From positions 62,001 to 126,000 of the forward strand of contig JBDTOT010000006.1 in the NCBI GenBank assembly GCA_039933105.1: a stretch of 64,000 bases of DNA, written 5' to 3'. The stretch is from FEN-1219 sp039933105 (GTDB lineage: Bacteria > Pseudomonadota > Gammaproteobacteria > Steroidobacterales > Rariloculaceae). The notes below the pieces were generated by a model. That model was not told where the DNA came from. It saw only the letters and a list, made by a program, of their open reading frames with translations, and did not search any database. The position numbers and the translations under genes are program-made. This document shows positions 25,783 through 34,546 of the stretch, one piece after another. How positions within the stretch are numbered: position 1 is the first letter of the stretch; every line of letters starts with the position of its first letter.

Positions 25783-28700
25783 GCGGTGGCCCGTAGCTGT
25801 TGGCTCTGCAGCGTGTCGAGCAGCGGCAGGTGTGCGGCATGCAGCTCACGGCACATTGCCCGGGCGCGTCCGCGCTGCGCGTTCAGAGCTTGTTTTTCCA
25901 GGTCCTTCACGTGCTGCGCGAACGCGAGCGCGCCCACGTTGGCAGCCGCGGACGCGAGCCTGTGAGCGACTGCGGCGGCCGCCGCCAGGTCGTCGCGCTC
26001 GACGGCCGTGTGCAGCTCTGCGAGCGATTGGGTCGAGCTCACCCGGAAGAGCTCGACCAGCTTCGTGTACAGATCCGCGTGCTTGCCGCCGCGCATCTGA
26101 CGCAGCGCCGACACCGCGGCCGCGTCGACGGTGGCGAGCAGTGTGGGGTCGATCTTGTCCACCATCGGCTCCGCTGTTCGCGCGGGCCTGGCCGCGGAGT
26201 CGGCGCCGTGTACGAGCCAGCGGCGCAGCAAGCGGGCGCAGTCGTCGAACGTGTACGGCTTCGTCAAAATATCGTCCATATCCGCCGCAAGGCACTTGTC
26301 GCGATAGTTGGCGGCGTCGTGCGCGGTGAGCGCGACGATCGGCGTGCGTGCGCTCGCAGCGCGGGTTTGCTGTTGGCGGATCAGTGCCGTGGCGGCAAAG
26401 CCGTCCATTCCGGGCATGCTCAAGTCCATCAGGATCAAGTCGAAGCGTTCCGCCGCGATGCGAGCCACGGCGTCCGTTCCGCCGCTGACCCACACTGACG
26501 TGCAGCCGAGCGCGGTCAGATACCCTTCCGCCACGGCCGCGTTCACCGGCTCGTCTTCGACGAGCAGCACGTGTCCCTTGAACTGCGCGTTTTCCGGCGG
26601 CGCGGGCTCTACAGCGACGGTCTGCGGCTGCGCGCCGAGCGCGGAAGCGAACGCCTCACGCAACGCGATCATGTGCACGGGCTTCAACACGATGCGCTCG
26701 TCCGGCAGCAGCACACGCAGCTGTCGCGCATCCACTTCCGCCGTGGACGCGATCACGACGAGCGGGACCGAAGACGAGCCGAACGACGCGAGCAGTGAAT
26801 TCAGGGTGTTCGCATGACTGCCCGCATCGACGAGGACGACGTTTGCCTCGTCGAGGTCGGCGTCGTCCGCCAGCACCGTGAGGCCGAGCGACGCTGCGTG
26901 CCGCGCCAGCGATTCGGTCAGTGACGGACGGCGCGAGAGAATCCGTACGCGGCCCGTAGCGAGAAGCGCTGACGGGGGCTGGTGGATCGCGTCTCCGAAC
27001 TTCAATGGCAACGACAGAATGAACGTGGAGCCGATCTGCGGCTGGCTTTCGACGGTGATGCGACCCGCCATCAAGTCGGCGAGCTCGCGGCAGATCGCCA
27101 ACCCCAAACCGGTGCCGCCGAAACGGCGCGTCGTCGTCTCGTCGGCTTGCGCGAAGGGCTCGAAGATCTTGCCGACGGCTGTCGCGTCCATGCCGATACC
27201 GGTGTCCGACACCGCCAAGCGCACGACGGCCTGGTCCCCTTCGACCGACTGGAGGTCCGCCTTCACGACGACTTCGCCTTGCTCCGTGAACTTCACCGCG
27301 TTGCCGATGAGGTTCATCATGATCTGGCGCACGCGCAGCGGGTCGCCGAGCAGCACGCGTTGCGCGGGTGCGGGCGGGCACACGATGAGTTCGATTCCTT
27401 TCGCTTCGGCCGCGCCTGCGAACAGGCTCGTGCATTCCTCGAGCACCTGGCCGAGGTCGATCGGCAACGCCTCGAACGCGACCTTGCCCGCGCGGATCTT
27501 CGAAAGATCGAGCAAATCGTTGACGATCTGCAGCAGGATCTGCGCCGACGAACGAATGGTCTTCGTGAGATGCGATTGTGTGGGCGACAGCGTCGTTCGG
27601 GACAGCAGCTCTGTCATACCGACCACGCCGTTCATCGGCGTGCGCAGCTCGTGACTCATGCGATCCAGGAAGTTGCTCTTCGCTTGAGCGGCTTCCGCGA
27701 GCTGCTGGTTGCTTTCGAGAAGCTCGCGTGTGCGGACCTTAACTTCGGCTTCGAGGCGCTCTCGCGCTTGTGCCATCTCCTGGAACTTGCGCCGATGCCG
27801 GTGAATCCGGTGCGCTGCGAACCCGAGCAACGCCAACGCGTAGAGCGCGTAGGCGAGGGGAGAGGCCCAGGGTGCCGGGTCGCGGTGGATGGTGAGCTTG
27901 AACGGCGGCGCGCTCCACACGGAGTCCGAGTTCGCCGCGCGCACTTCCAGCACGTGATCGCCGGAATCGAGATTGGTCAGCGTGACGCGGCGCTGGGCGC
28001 CGAGATCGATCCAGTCGTCGGTCAGGCCCGTCATGCGATACGCGAGGCGGTTGTGCGTCGGTGACGTGAAGTCGAGCACGCCGAAGTCGAGCGAGACGAT
28101 CGTGCCTCGATAGTCGAGCGACACGCGGTCGCGCAGCCAGAACGGCGTGTCGCCCGCGGCGCGCACGCCGAGCACTTCGACGCTCGTCAGCGCCACGCGC
28201 GGCGGCTGAGTATTCTCCGAGAGCGTCGCCGGATCGAAGATGTTGAAGCCGCCGGGTCCGCCGAAGGCCACGCGCCCGTCGCGCAGCCGAAACGCCGCGC
28301 CGAACGAGAATTCCTCACCCTGCAGGCCGTGCTCGCGGTGATAGGTCTTGATGGCGCGCGTCTCGGGATCGAAACGCATGAGCCCGGCGTTGCCGCTCAG
28401 CCAGAGGCGGCCCCTGGCGTCGGGAACGATGCCCCACAGCGTGTCGCTCGAGAGACCGTCGGCGCGCCCCAGCACCTCGAATTCGATCGAATCGGGCGCT
28501 GCGCCGGGATCTGCGACGCGCGCAAGCCCGCCACCGTCCGTTGCGACCCACAGGTGCCCGTCGGAATCCACCGCGAGCGCGTACACGGTATTGGCCGGCA
28601 ACGTTTTCGGATTGGCCGGATCGTTGCGGAACACTTTCAGCACGGTGCCGTCCGCGCGTGCGAGGTCGAGCCCGCCGCCTTCCGTGCCGAGCCACAAATT

Positions 28701-30284
28701 GCCGTGCGGGTCCTCGGCCAGCGCCGTCACGTTCGGTGCGCTGACCTCGCCGGGAGCGGAACCGTACGGCAGCTGACGAATCGTCTTCGTGGTGGGGTCG
28801 AGCACGTTGACGCCGCCGTCGAAAGTACCGATCCAGATCTCACCGCTGCGCGATTCGAGAAGACTCAGCACGCCGTCGACGGCGAGCGAACGCGAATCGC
28901 CGCGGCGCACCGGAATCGACTCGAATCGACCGTCCGGTGTGAGGACTTTCAACCCGCGTCCCATCGTGCCGATCCATAGCGCGCCGCGATGATCCTGCCG
29001 CAGCGACGTCACGGGCGCGTCGCCGATCGGACTCTCGCGGCCGATGAGCGCGCTCATCGGCGTGGCGGCTCCGGTGCTCGCGTCGAAGCGGACGAGCCCG
29101 GCTGCGAGCGAGGCAATCCATACGTGGTTGTCGGGAGCATCCGCAAACGCGGTAACCGGTTGGTTTTCGAGCCAGGCGGGGCGGCGCCCGCCCAGCTCCC
29201 AGCTGCGAGGGTCCCAGCGGCTGACGCCGCCGGTGCGGGTGCCGACCCAGACGAGCCCGGCGCGGTCCTGATACAGGGACATCACGAGCGAATCGCGTAA
29301 CGATGCGCTGTCGTTCGCGTCGTGGCGGTAGTGGCTGAACGTACGCGAGGAGCGGTCGAGCAGTGCGAGCCCGTCTCCTGTGCCAACCCACAAGTGCCCC
29401 GCCTGGTCCTCGAGAATGGCGCGCACGTTGTCGCTGCCGAGAGAACCCGGGTTGCGGGCGTCGTGACGGAAGGTCTCGAGGACACGGCCGTCGCGATCCA
29501 TGCGCACGAGGCCTGCGCTGAACGAGCCGATCCAGAGTGAGCCCGTCTGATCCTCGAGCACGGCCGATATCTTTTCGTCGCTGAGCGAATGCGATTCGCC
29601 CGCGGCTGTGCCGACACGGACCAGCGTTTGCGTGTCGGAGCGCCAGCGATTCAGTCCCTTGTCGGTGCCGATCCAAACGTCGCCGACGCGATCGAGCGCG
29701 AGCGTCGAAACGTGATCGCTGCCGAGCGACGCGGGATCGCCATCGCTGTGACGCAAGTGCTCGATGCGCCCCGATGTCGGTTCGAGCACGTCGACGCCCG
29801 CGTCGAACGTGCCGATCCAGAGGTACCCGCGGCCGTCGATGAGCACCGTGCGCACTCTGTCGCTCGCAAGCGAGCTCGCGTCGTTCGGATCGTGCCGATA
29901 GCTCGTGAACGTGTCGCTGTGGCGCGCCCATTTCGCGACGCCGGCGTCGTTGGTGGCGATCCAGAGATCCGCATGCGGGTCTTCGACGATCTGCCACACG
30001 TAGTTGCCGGGCAGCGAGCCCGACTCCGTACGCGAACGCGCGTAGCGGTAGAGCTCGTGCCCGTCGTAGCGTACGAGGCCGTCTTCTGTGCCGAGCCACA
30101 CGAATCCCTGCGAGTCCTGCAGGGTCGTCATCACGGTTGCCTGCGGCAGTCCGTCCGAGGTGGTGAGATGCTCGAGGACGAGCGGCGGAGCTTCGGCCGT
30201 AGCGACCGACGCTCCGAGCAAGTACAGCAATGCCGCGGCCGAGCGCGCCCGCCGCCCGCCGCTGGTTCGTTCCTTCGGTGTCAC
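25779..30284 (-). CDS. Giant hybrid sensor kinase, propeller-YYY-HisKA-HATPase-REC-Hpt
   Basis: A 1501-residue membrane-bound sensor. After an N-terminal signal (ALLYLLGASVATAEA) come about 650 residues of two-component-propeller repeats, each like DRAGLVWVGTRTGGVSRWDP. A Y_Y_Y domain follows (LAYRMTGLTDDWIDLG), then one membrane helix (LAYALYALALLGFAAH) and a coiled coil. The kinase core has phospho-His878 (SHELRTPMNG) and N/G boxes (NLIGNAVKFTE, DTGIGM, GTGLGLAI). A degenerate receiver without an acceptor Asp comes next, then a full receiver with Asp1287 (LILMDLSMPGMDG), then an Hpt domain with His1441 (AHRLASAAANVGA). There is no DNA-binding domain; signal probably passes to the coupled REC-GGDEF-EAL protein. 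The propeller may sense an external polymer or sugar, as in similar hybrid kinases; this is inference. The start is GTG. Confidence 0.94.
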   Translation of the reverse strand: MTPKERTSGGRRARSAAALLYLLGASVATAEAPPLVLEHLTTSDGLPQATVMTTLQDSQGFVWLGTEDGLVRYDGHELYRYARSRTESGSLPGNYVWQIVEDPHADLWIATNDAGVAKWARHSDTFTSYRHDPNDASSLASDRVRTVLIDGRGYLWIGTFDAGVDVLEPTSGRIEHLRHSDGDPASLGSDHVSTLALDRVGDVWIGTDKGLNRWRSDTQTLVRVGTAAGESHSLSDEKISAVLEDQTGSLWIGSFSAGLVRMDRDGRVLETFRHDARNPGSLGSDNVRAILEDQAGHLWVGTGDGLALLDRSSRTFSHYRHDANDSASLRDSLVMSLYQDRAGLVWVGTRTGGVSRWDPRSWELGGRRPAWLENQPVTAFADAPDNHVWIASLAAGLVRFDASTGAATPMSALIGRESPIGDAPVTSLRQDHRGALWIGTMGRGLKVLTPDGRFESIPVRRGDSRSLAVDGVLSLLESRSGEIWIGTFDGGVNVLDPTTKTIRQLPYGSAPGEVSAPNVTALAEDPHGNLWLGTEGGGLDLARADGTVLKVFRNDPANPKTLPANTVYALAVDSDGHLWVATDGGGLARVADPGAAPDSIEFEVLGRADGLSSDTLWGIVPDARGRLWLSGNAGLMRFDPETRAIKTYHREHGLQGEEFSFGAAFRLRDGRVAFGGPGGFNIFDPATLSENTQPPRVALTSVEVLGVRAAGDTPFWLRDRVSLDYRGTIVSLDFGVLDFTSPTHNRLAYRMTGLTDDWIDLGAQRRVTLTNLDSGDHVLEVRAANSDSVWSAPPFKLTIHRDPAPWASPLAYALYALALLGFAAHRIHRHRRKFQEMAQARERLEAEVKVRTRELLESNQQLAEAAQAKSNFLDRMSHELRTPMNGVVGMTELLSRTTLSPTQSHLTKTIRSSAQILLQIVNDLLDLSKIRAGKVAFEALPIDLGQVLEECTSLFAGAAEAKGIELIVCPPAPAQRVLLGDPLRVRQIMMNLIGNAVKFTEQGEVVVKADLQSVEGDQAVVRLAVSDTGIGMDATAVGKIFEPFAQADETTTRRFGGTGLGLAICRELADLMAGRITVESQPQIGSTFILSLPLKFGDAIHQPPSALLATGRVRILSRRPSLTESLARHAASLGLTVLADDADLDEANVVLVDAGSHANTLNSLLASFGSSSVPLVVIASTAEVDARQLRVLLPDERIVLKPVHMIALREAFASALGAQPQTVAVEPAPPENAQFKGHVLLVEDEPVNAAVAEGYLTALGCTSVWVSGGTDAVARIAAERFDLILMDLSMPGMDGFAATALIRQQQTRAASARTPIVALTAHDAANYRDKCLAADMDDILTKPYTFDDCARLLRRWLVHGADSAARPARTAEPMVDKIDPTLLATVDAAAVSALRQMRGGKHADLYTKLVELFRVSSTQSLAELHTAVERDDLAAAAAVAHRLASAAANVGALAFAQHVKDLEKQALNAQRGRARAMCRELHAAHLPLLDTLQSQQLRATA

Positions 30285-30396
30285 TCTTCGAGTATCCGCG
30301 AGCGCCCGTGGCGGCGCGTTGATCGGTTTCCGGAATCAGGCCAGAGCGCGGCTTGCGAGCCGGAACTGGATCACAGTCTCGCGATGGGCACTGCCG

Positions 30397-32250
30397 CTAT
30401 TGGTTCGGTACCCAGGTTGCGATCGACGCAGGCTTCGTCGGCGACGGATTTGTCGGCGCCCCGTTCCACCACGTCAGGCTGCGGCTCCAGGTGTAGCCGC
30501 GGCTCCAGGTGTAGCCGCGTGACCAGGTGTAGCCGCGGCTCCAGGTGTAACCGCGCGACCACGTGTAGCCCCGGCTCCAGGTGTAGCCCTCGCTCCACGC
30601 GAAGCCCTGATTCCACGGATAGCCGCGCGACCAGGTGTAGCCGTCGGAAGTGGCCGGATCGCCCCACGTCTGGCTGCCCATGTCCATCACATAGTAGTTG
30701 CCGTCGTCGCCCTGGTTCGCGGGGCCGCCGAAGTGCTTCGTGCCGGCGAGGTCGGCGTCGATATCGAGACCGCCGTTCGCGCAGTTGGCCGCTTTGGCGT
30801 TGGCCGCTTCGTAGGCATTGATGAGGCCCGCGCCCTGCTGGAACACGCTGTACGCGAGCTTGCCGTTCGACTTCACGGCGGGCCGCCCGGAGGCGAGCAG
30901 CCGGCACTTCACCTCGTCTGGCGTCAGCGACGGGTCGTCCTGCAGCAACAGTGCGACGACGCCCGACGTCACGGCCGCCGCCTGCGACGTGCCGGACATG
31001 GTGAACAGCTGGCGCAGCGCGTCTACCGAGGCCGGGTCGATGTACGAGAGATAGCTGCTGCTCGACATGGAAGCTTTGATATGGCCGCCCGGCGCGACGA
31101 CTTCGGGCTTCACGAAGCCTTCGTACGTCGGGCCCGTCGAGGAGAACGACGCGAGACGATCGTCGCTGAAGTTGTACGGCGTTTCGTTGTCCGTCAACGC
31201 ACCGACCGTGATCACGTACGGCACGTTGCCCGGGACGTTGATCGTCATCGGTTTCGGGCCGTCGTTGCCCGCCGCCACGACCACGACGATACCGGCGCGC
31301 CACGCGGCCATCACCGCCTGGTTCAGCGGATCGTCCCAGTAGTACGACTGGGGCTCGGCGCCGAACGACAGGTTCAGCACGCGGATCTTGTATTTGGCTT
31401 TGTTCGCGACGACCCAGTTCAGGCCCGCGATGACGTCGACGTAGCGGCCTGCGCCCGAACCGTCGAACGCGCGGACCTCCACGAGGTTCGCCTGCGGCGC
31501 GATGCCCTGATAGGCGCCGTTCAGCGCCTGCGCGCCGCTCGCGGCGATCGACGTGACGTGCGTGCCGTGGCCGTAAGGGTCCGTGGTCACGCGTCCCGAG
31601 CCGCCGTTCGTGACGTCGATCGAGGCCAGGATACGGTTGCCGTAGAACTGGAATGTGTCCTGCCAGAGTCCCGTGTCGAGCACCGCGATCGTGATGCCGC
31701 GGCCGGTGATGCCGTCGCACTGGAGCTTGTCGGCCCCGATCATTGCCGGGTAGTTGGTCTCGTACACCAACGGCAATGAAGCGAGATTCGTTTTGTCCTG
31801 GAGGCGGGTCGTAGCGCTGACGACCGGCGAGGTGACCGCGCTCACCAAGGGATTGCATCCCACGGCTGCCACGACGGGTGCGGCGACGCTCTGCACGGTT
31901 TTGACCAAGGGGCTTTGAGCGAGCGTCGTGTTGACGTTGTTCACGAGATTCTGCAGGCCGCCGAGCAACGTGCCCTGCGTGCTGAGCGCTCGATCTTCGT
32001 AGACGCGCACGGTCGAATCCGCGCGCAGCTGAGCGAGCTGCGCTTCGGTGAGATGCGCGGATACCGCGCGGATGATGTCGAGGTCGCGGCCCGGTTCGGC
32101 GCCCACTTGGCCGACGTGTGCGCGCGCCGCATCCAGCGTCGCGCCCTGAACGATGTAAGAGGCCGACGGCTCGGCGTGCGCCGCGGTCATCCCTGCCATC
32201 GCGATCACTAGCCCGGTCAACAGACGGCGTGCGGGTATGAGCTTCTGCAT
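30397..32250 (-). CDS. Subtilisin-like serine peptidase (S8) with Trp-rich repeat tail
   Basis: A 617-residue exported protease. The signal peptide ends AGMTAAHAE and a propeptide-like region (about residues 28-170) follows. The catalytic triad is Asp192 (AVLDTGLW), His228 (GHGTHV) and Ser422 (SGTSQAAA), with the oxyanion Asn in AAGNDGP. From about residue 535 the C-terminus is nine tandem hexapeptides, mostly GYTWSR, encoded by an 18-bp DNA repeat, ending WWNGAPTNPSP. Such Trp/Tyr-rich tails occur on some bacterial subtilases; their role is not known to me, though carbohydrate or cell-surface binding is plausible. The start ATG at 32248-32250 opens the signal peptide; a much longer open frame upstream lacks one. 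The gene stands alone. Confidence 0.93.
   Translation of the reverse strand: MQKLIPARRLLTGLVIAMAGMTAAHAEPSASYIVQGATLDAARAHVGQVGAEPGRDLDIIRAVSAHLTEAQLAQLRADSTVRVYEDRALSTQGTLLGGLQNLVNNVNTTLAQSPLVKTVQSVAAPVVAAVGCNPLVSAVTSPVVSATTRLQDKTNLASLPLVYETNYPAMIGADKLQCDGITGRGITIAVLDTGLWQDTFQFYGNRILASIDVTNGGSGRVTTDPYGHGTHVTSIAASGAQALNGAYQGIAPQANLVEVRAFDGSGAGRYVDVIAGLNWVVANKAKYKIRVLNLSFGAEPQSYYWDDPLNQAVMAAWRAGIVVVVAAGNDGPKPMTINVPGNVPYVITVGALTDNETPYNFSDDRLASFSSTGPTYEGFVKPEVVAPGGHIKASMSSSSYLSYIDPASVDALRQLFTMSGTSQAAAVTSGVVALLLQDDPSLTPDEVKCRLLASGRPAVKSNGKLAYSVFQQGAGLINAYEAANAKAANCANGGLDIDADLAGTKHFGGPANQGDDGNYYVMDMGSQTWGDPATSDGYTWSRGYPWNQGFAWSEGYTWSRGYTWSRGYTWSRGYTWSRGYTWSRGYTWSRSLTWWNGAPTNPSPTKPASIATWVPNQ
30481..30642. 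repeat. 18-bp tandem repeat encoding GYTWSR units
   Basis: Nine in-frame 18-bp units lie at the 3' end of the subtilase gene, read on the minus strand. Seven encode GYTWSR (the first and the last six); two middle units are degenerate (GYPWNQ, GFAWSE). The last six are nearly identical at DNA level, with alternate Arg and Ser codons. Copy number could change by slippage or recombination. Confidence 0.92.
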
Positions 32251-32401
32251 GGTTGTTCTGCCGCCAAAACGATGTGCGTATTTGAAGGCTTTGCGGCGAG
32301 GAACGCCTTGGTGCAGGCGACTGCCGGTTCCCGCGTCTTGTGACGCAGGTCTCATAACGCCGGGGTAAAACGCGGCGGCGTGCGGGACGCGACGAGCGTT
32401 C

Positions 32402-34021
32402 TTAGGCGGATTCCGCCACGGGAGGGAGCGCGGACACGCTGGCGTCCAGGCTGCCGTAAAGATCGCCAATGCCGTACCGGCAACCGAGATTGAGGAGGGC
32501 GGTGCGCTGCGCTGCGTCATCGACGCCGGTGGCGATCGGCGTGAGGCCGAGCGCCGCGGCCATCGCAATGCCCGCGCGGCACACGTTGTGCGCGACGACG
32601 TCGCTGCGCAGTGCCGACACCCATGCGCGATCGAGCTGCAACCCCCAGATCGGCGCACGAGCGAGCGCAGCCAGCGACCCTGCGCCGCGCCCGACCTCGT
32701 CCACGACGAACTGCACGCCGAGCCGGTGCAACGAGCGGAAATCGACGCTGTCGCGTGCAACGAATACCTTCTCCGCGACGCGCAGCTCGAAGCGCTCGGG
32801 CGGTACGGCCGCGTCCGACAGAAAGCGATGTAGATCCGTGACGAAGTCTTCGTGGAGAACGTGATCGCGCAATGCACCGAGCGAGATGCGCACGTCCGAA
32901 TCCGAGTGCGCGCTCAGCGCTTCGAAGTCCTGCGGCAGGTGCTCGAGCACGCTGCGGGACAGGCTCGTCGCGAGGCCCGTCGTCTGCGCCACGCGCAGAA
33001 ACTCGGCCGGGCGAATCTCGCCGCGCAGCGGATGCAGCCAGCGTACATAGCCGACCCACGCCACCTTGCGCCCGCTGCGTAAGTCGTGACGGCCCGTGTA
33101 GCGCAGGCGGATCGCGCGGCTCGCGATCGCGTCGCGCAGCTCGCGCGCGATGTCAATGCGGGCGAGCGATTTCAATTGCAGCGTATCGCTGAAGAAGAAG
33201 ACGTTCTTCGAAGCCGCGCGGCGCGCTTCCGCAGCGGCGGCACGTGCGTGGTCTAGCAGCACGCGCGGGTTCGAAGCATCTACGCCGAGAATGCCCACTC
33301 CGGCATAGGGCGTGAGGTGAAATTCCGCGTCACCGACAACGATGGGCTCGCGCAGGCTGGCGCTGACGCTCGCGACGCACGCTTCGATGGCTTCGCGATT
33401 CGCGCTGTGCACGACGAGCGCGAGCAAATTCTCGCCGAGCTGGCCGACATACCACTCCGGCGTGGCCTCGGGGCCGCCGCCGAGCGGAAGCCGCGACAGT
33501 GCGGTGGTCATGATCTGCTCGGACACTCGCGTCGCGATGATTTCCGCGATGTCTGCGATCTCGTCGACGTATACGACGGCAACGGCGAGCGGCCGTTCGC
33601 GAAGTGCCGCGACGGAAATCGATTCCTTGAAGCGGCGCAGAAAGCCGCGGCGATCGAGCCGCAACTGCTGATGCTCGCCGGTCGCCGCGGCGGTGTCCCC
33701 GGCTTCGCTGCCAAGCACGGGCCGAATGACGCATGTGGCGCGGTCCGGGCCCTGCGGAGTGACTCGAATCTCGTAGCGCGTCTCGCGCTCCTGGAAACGG
33801 GCTTCGACCGCGGTGCGGTCGGCAATGGCCTTGCGTGTGAGCTGGCGGATGAGCGCGGCCGTAGACGCGGACCATGCGGGCACGAAGCGCTCGCGGTTCG
33901 TCACGTCGCCGCCGCCGAGCTCGGCAACGGCCCGGCCGCCCGCGTAGGCGACCGGCGTTCCGTCGCGCTTCACGAGCAGAACCAGATCGGGCAGCGCCTC
34001 AATGAGCTCCGGCTTCGACAT
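32402..34021 (-). CDS. Degenerate GGDEF-EAL protein
   Basis: A 539-residue cytoplasmic protein. The N-terminal 100 residues look PAS-like (LPDLVLLVKRDGTPVAYAGG). A GGDEF-like domain follows with the signature replaced by VGQLGENLLALVVH, and an EAL-like domain where EAL is replaced (WVGYVRWLHP), the DDFG motif is VDEVGRGAG and later catalytic Glu/Lys positions also look lost. It is therefore unlikely to make or cut c-di-GMP and may instead bind it or act as a scaffold. The fold assignment rests on RRGFLRRFKESISVA, LTPYAGVGILGVD and the C-terminal GLTPIATGVDD pattern. The ATG at 34019-34021 is preferred to upstream TTG or CTG codons. It is divergent from the zinc-ribbon gene at 34081. Confidence 0.82.
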   Translation of the reverse strand: MSKPELIEALPDLVLLVKRDGTPVAYAGGRAVAELGGGDVTNRERFVPAWSASTAALIRQLTRKAIADRTAVEARFQERETRYEIRVTPQGPDRATCVIRPVLGSEAGDTAAATGEHQQLRLDRRGFLRRFKESISVAALRERPLAVAVVYVDEIADIAEIIATRVSEQIMTTALSRLPLGGGPEATPEWYVGQLGENLLALVVHSANREAIEACVASVSASLREPIVVGDAEFHLTPYAGVGILGVDASNPRVLLDHARAAAAEARRAASKNVFFFSDTLQLKSLARIDIARELRDAIASRAIRLRYTGRHDLRSGRKVAWVGYVRWLHPLRGEIRPAEFLRVAQTTGLATSLSRSVLEHLPQDFEALSAHSDSDVRISLGALRDHVLHEDFVTDLHRFLSDAAVPPERFELRVAEKVFVARDSVDFRSLHRLGVQFVVDEVGRGAGSLAALARAPIWGLQLDRAWVSALRSDVVAHNVCRAGIAMAAALGLTPIATGVDDAAQRTALLNLGCRYGIGDLYGSLDASVSALPPVAESA

Positions 34022-34080
34022 AGGGCCAACTGTAGCGAGAAGGTGCCCCGGCAAACCTAGACGCAAGTAGAATTTCGGGC

Positions 34081-34452
34081 ATGGCCGAACGACGCTGTTT
34101 GAACTGCGGCATGGTCGCGAACGCGGTGCGGTTCGACCTCGACCAGGTGCCGCCGCGTGGCCGTTGCACCAAGTGCGACGAGAACCTCTACCTCCAGCAC
34201 GACGGCAAGTTCCTCACGCGCGATATCGCGCATAGTCGCGAGACCGTGGCCCGCGCCCGCGAGAAACTCGACGAGCTGCTGCTCGACGGGTGGCGCGGCT
34301 ACTATCGCGGCGTGCGCATCGTCGTCGGCGGTGGCCTGATCCGGGAAGAGGTGCTGGGGCAGCTTCGCTATTACCGCGAACGCGGTGTCATACGCGCCTA
34401 CCGCGAGGACAGCCCGAATCGCGGCGCCATCGTGGCCACGCTGCGGGACTGA
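34081..34452 (+). CDS. Small zinc-ribbon-like protein of unknown function
   Basis: A 123-residue soluble protein. The N-terminus has two Cys pairs, CLNC (residues 6-9) and CTKC (29-32), spaced as in a zinc ribbon. The middle is helical and charged (ETVARAREKLDELLLDGW), and the C-terminal 50 residues alternate strand and helix (YRGVRIVVGGGLIREEVLGQ, RERGVIRAYRED). I do not recognise the family. A TAGAAT sequence lies eight bases before the ATG and no ribosome-binding site is visible, so translation may be leaderless. It is divergent from the degenerate GGDEF-EAL gene, 59 bp away. Confidence 0.7.
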   Translation: MAERRCLNCGMVANAVRFDLDQVPPRGRCTKCDENLYLQHDGKFLTRDIAHSRETVARAREKLDELLLDGWRGYYRGVRIVVGGGLIREEVLGQLRYYRERGVIRAYREDSPNRGAIVATLRD

Positions 34453-34546
34453 AACTGGGCTTTGAGCCGCCTTGCACGGTCAACCCCGTGGACCCAGGAG
34501 TCACGGCCAGCGTACGATGCCGGGCGAGTATCACTGGGGGACAGCC

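Noticed and set aside
28840..30099. 419-codon minus-strand frame within the hybrid kinase
   Set aside because: Same strand but another frame of the propeller repeats; no signal, motif or ribosome site.
30481..30642. Regular repeats that might be CRISPR
   Set aside because: Units are contiguous 18-bp coding repeats without spacers, inside a subtilase frame.
32251..32401. Possible ECF-sigma promoter (GGAACC and later GTT) before the subtilase
   Set aside because: Spacing does not fit the usual 16-17 bases and no second site of this type was found.
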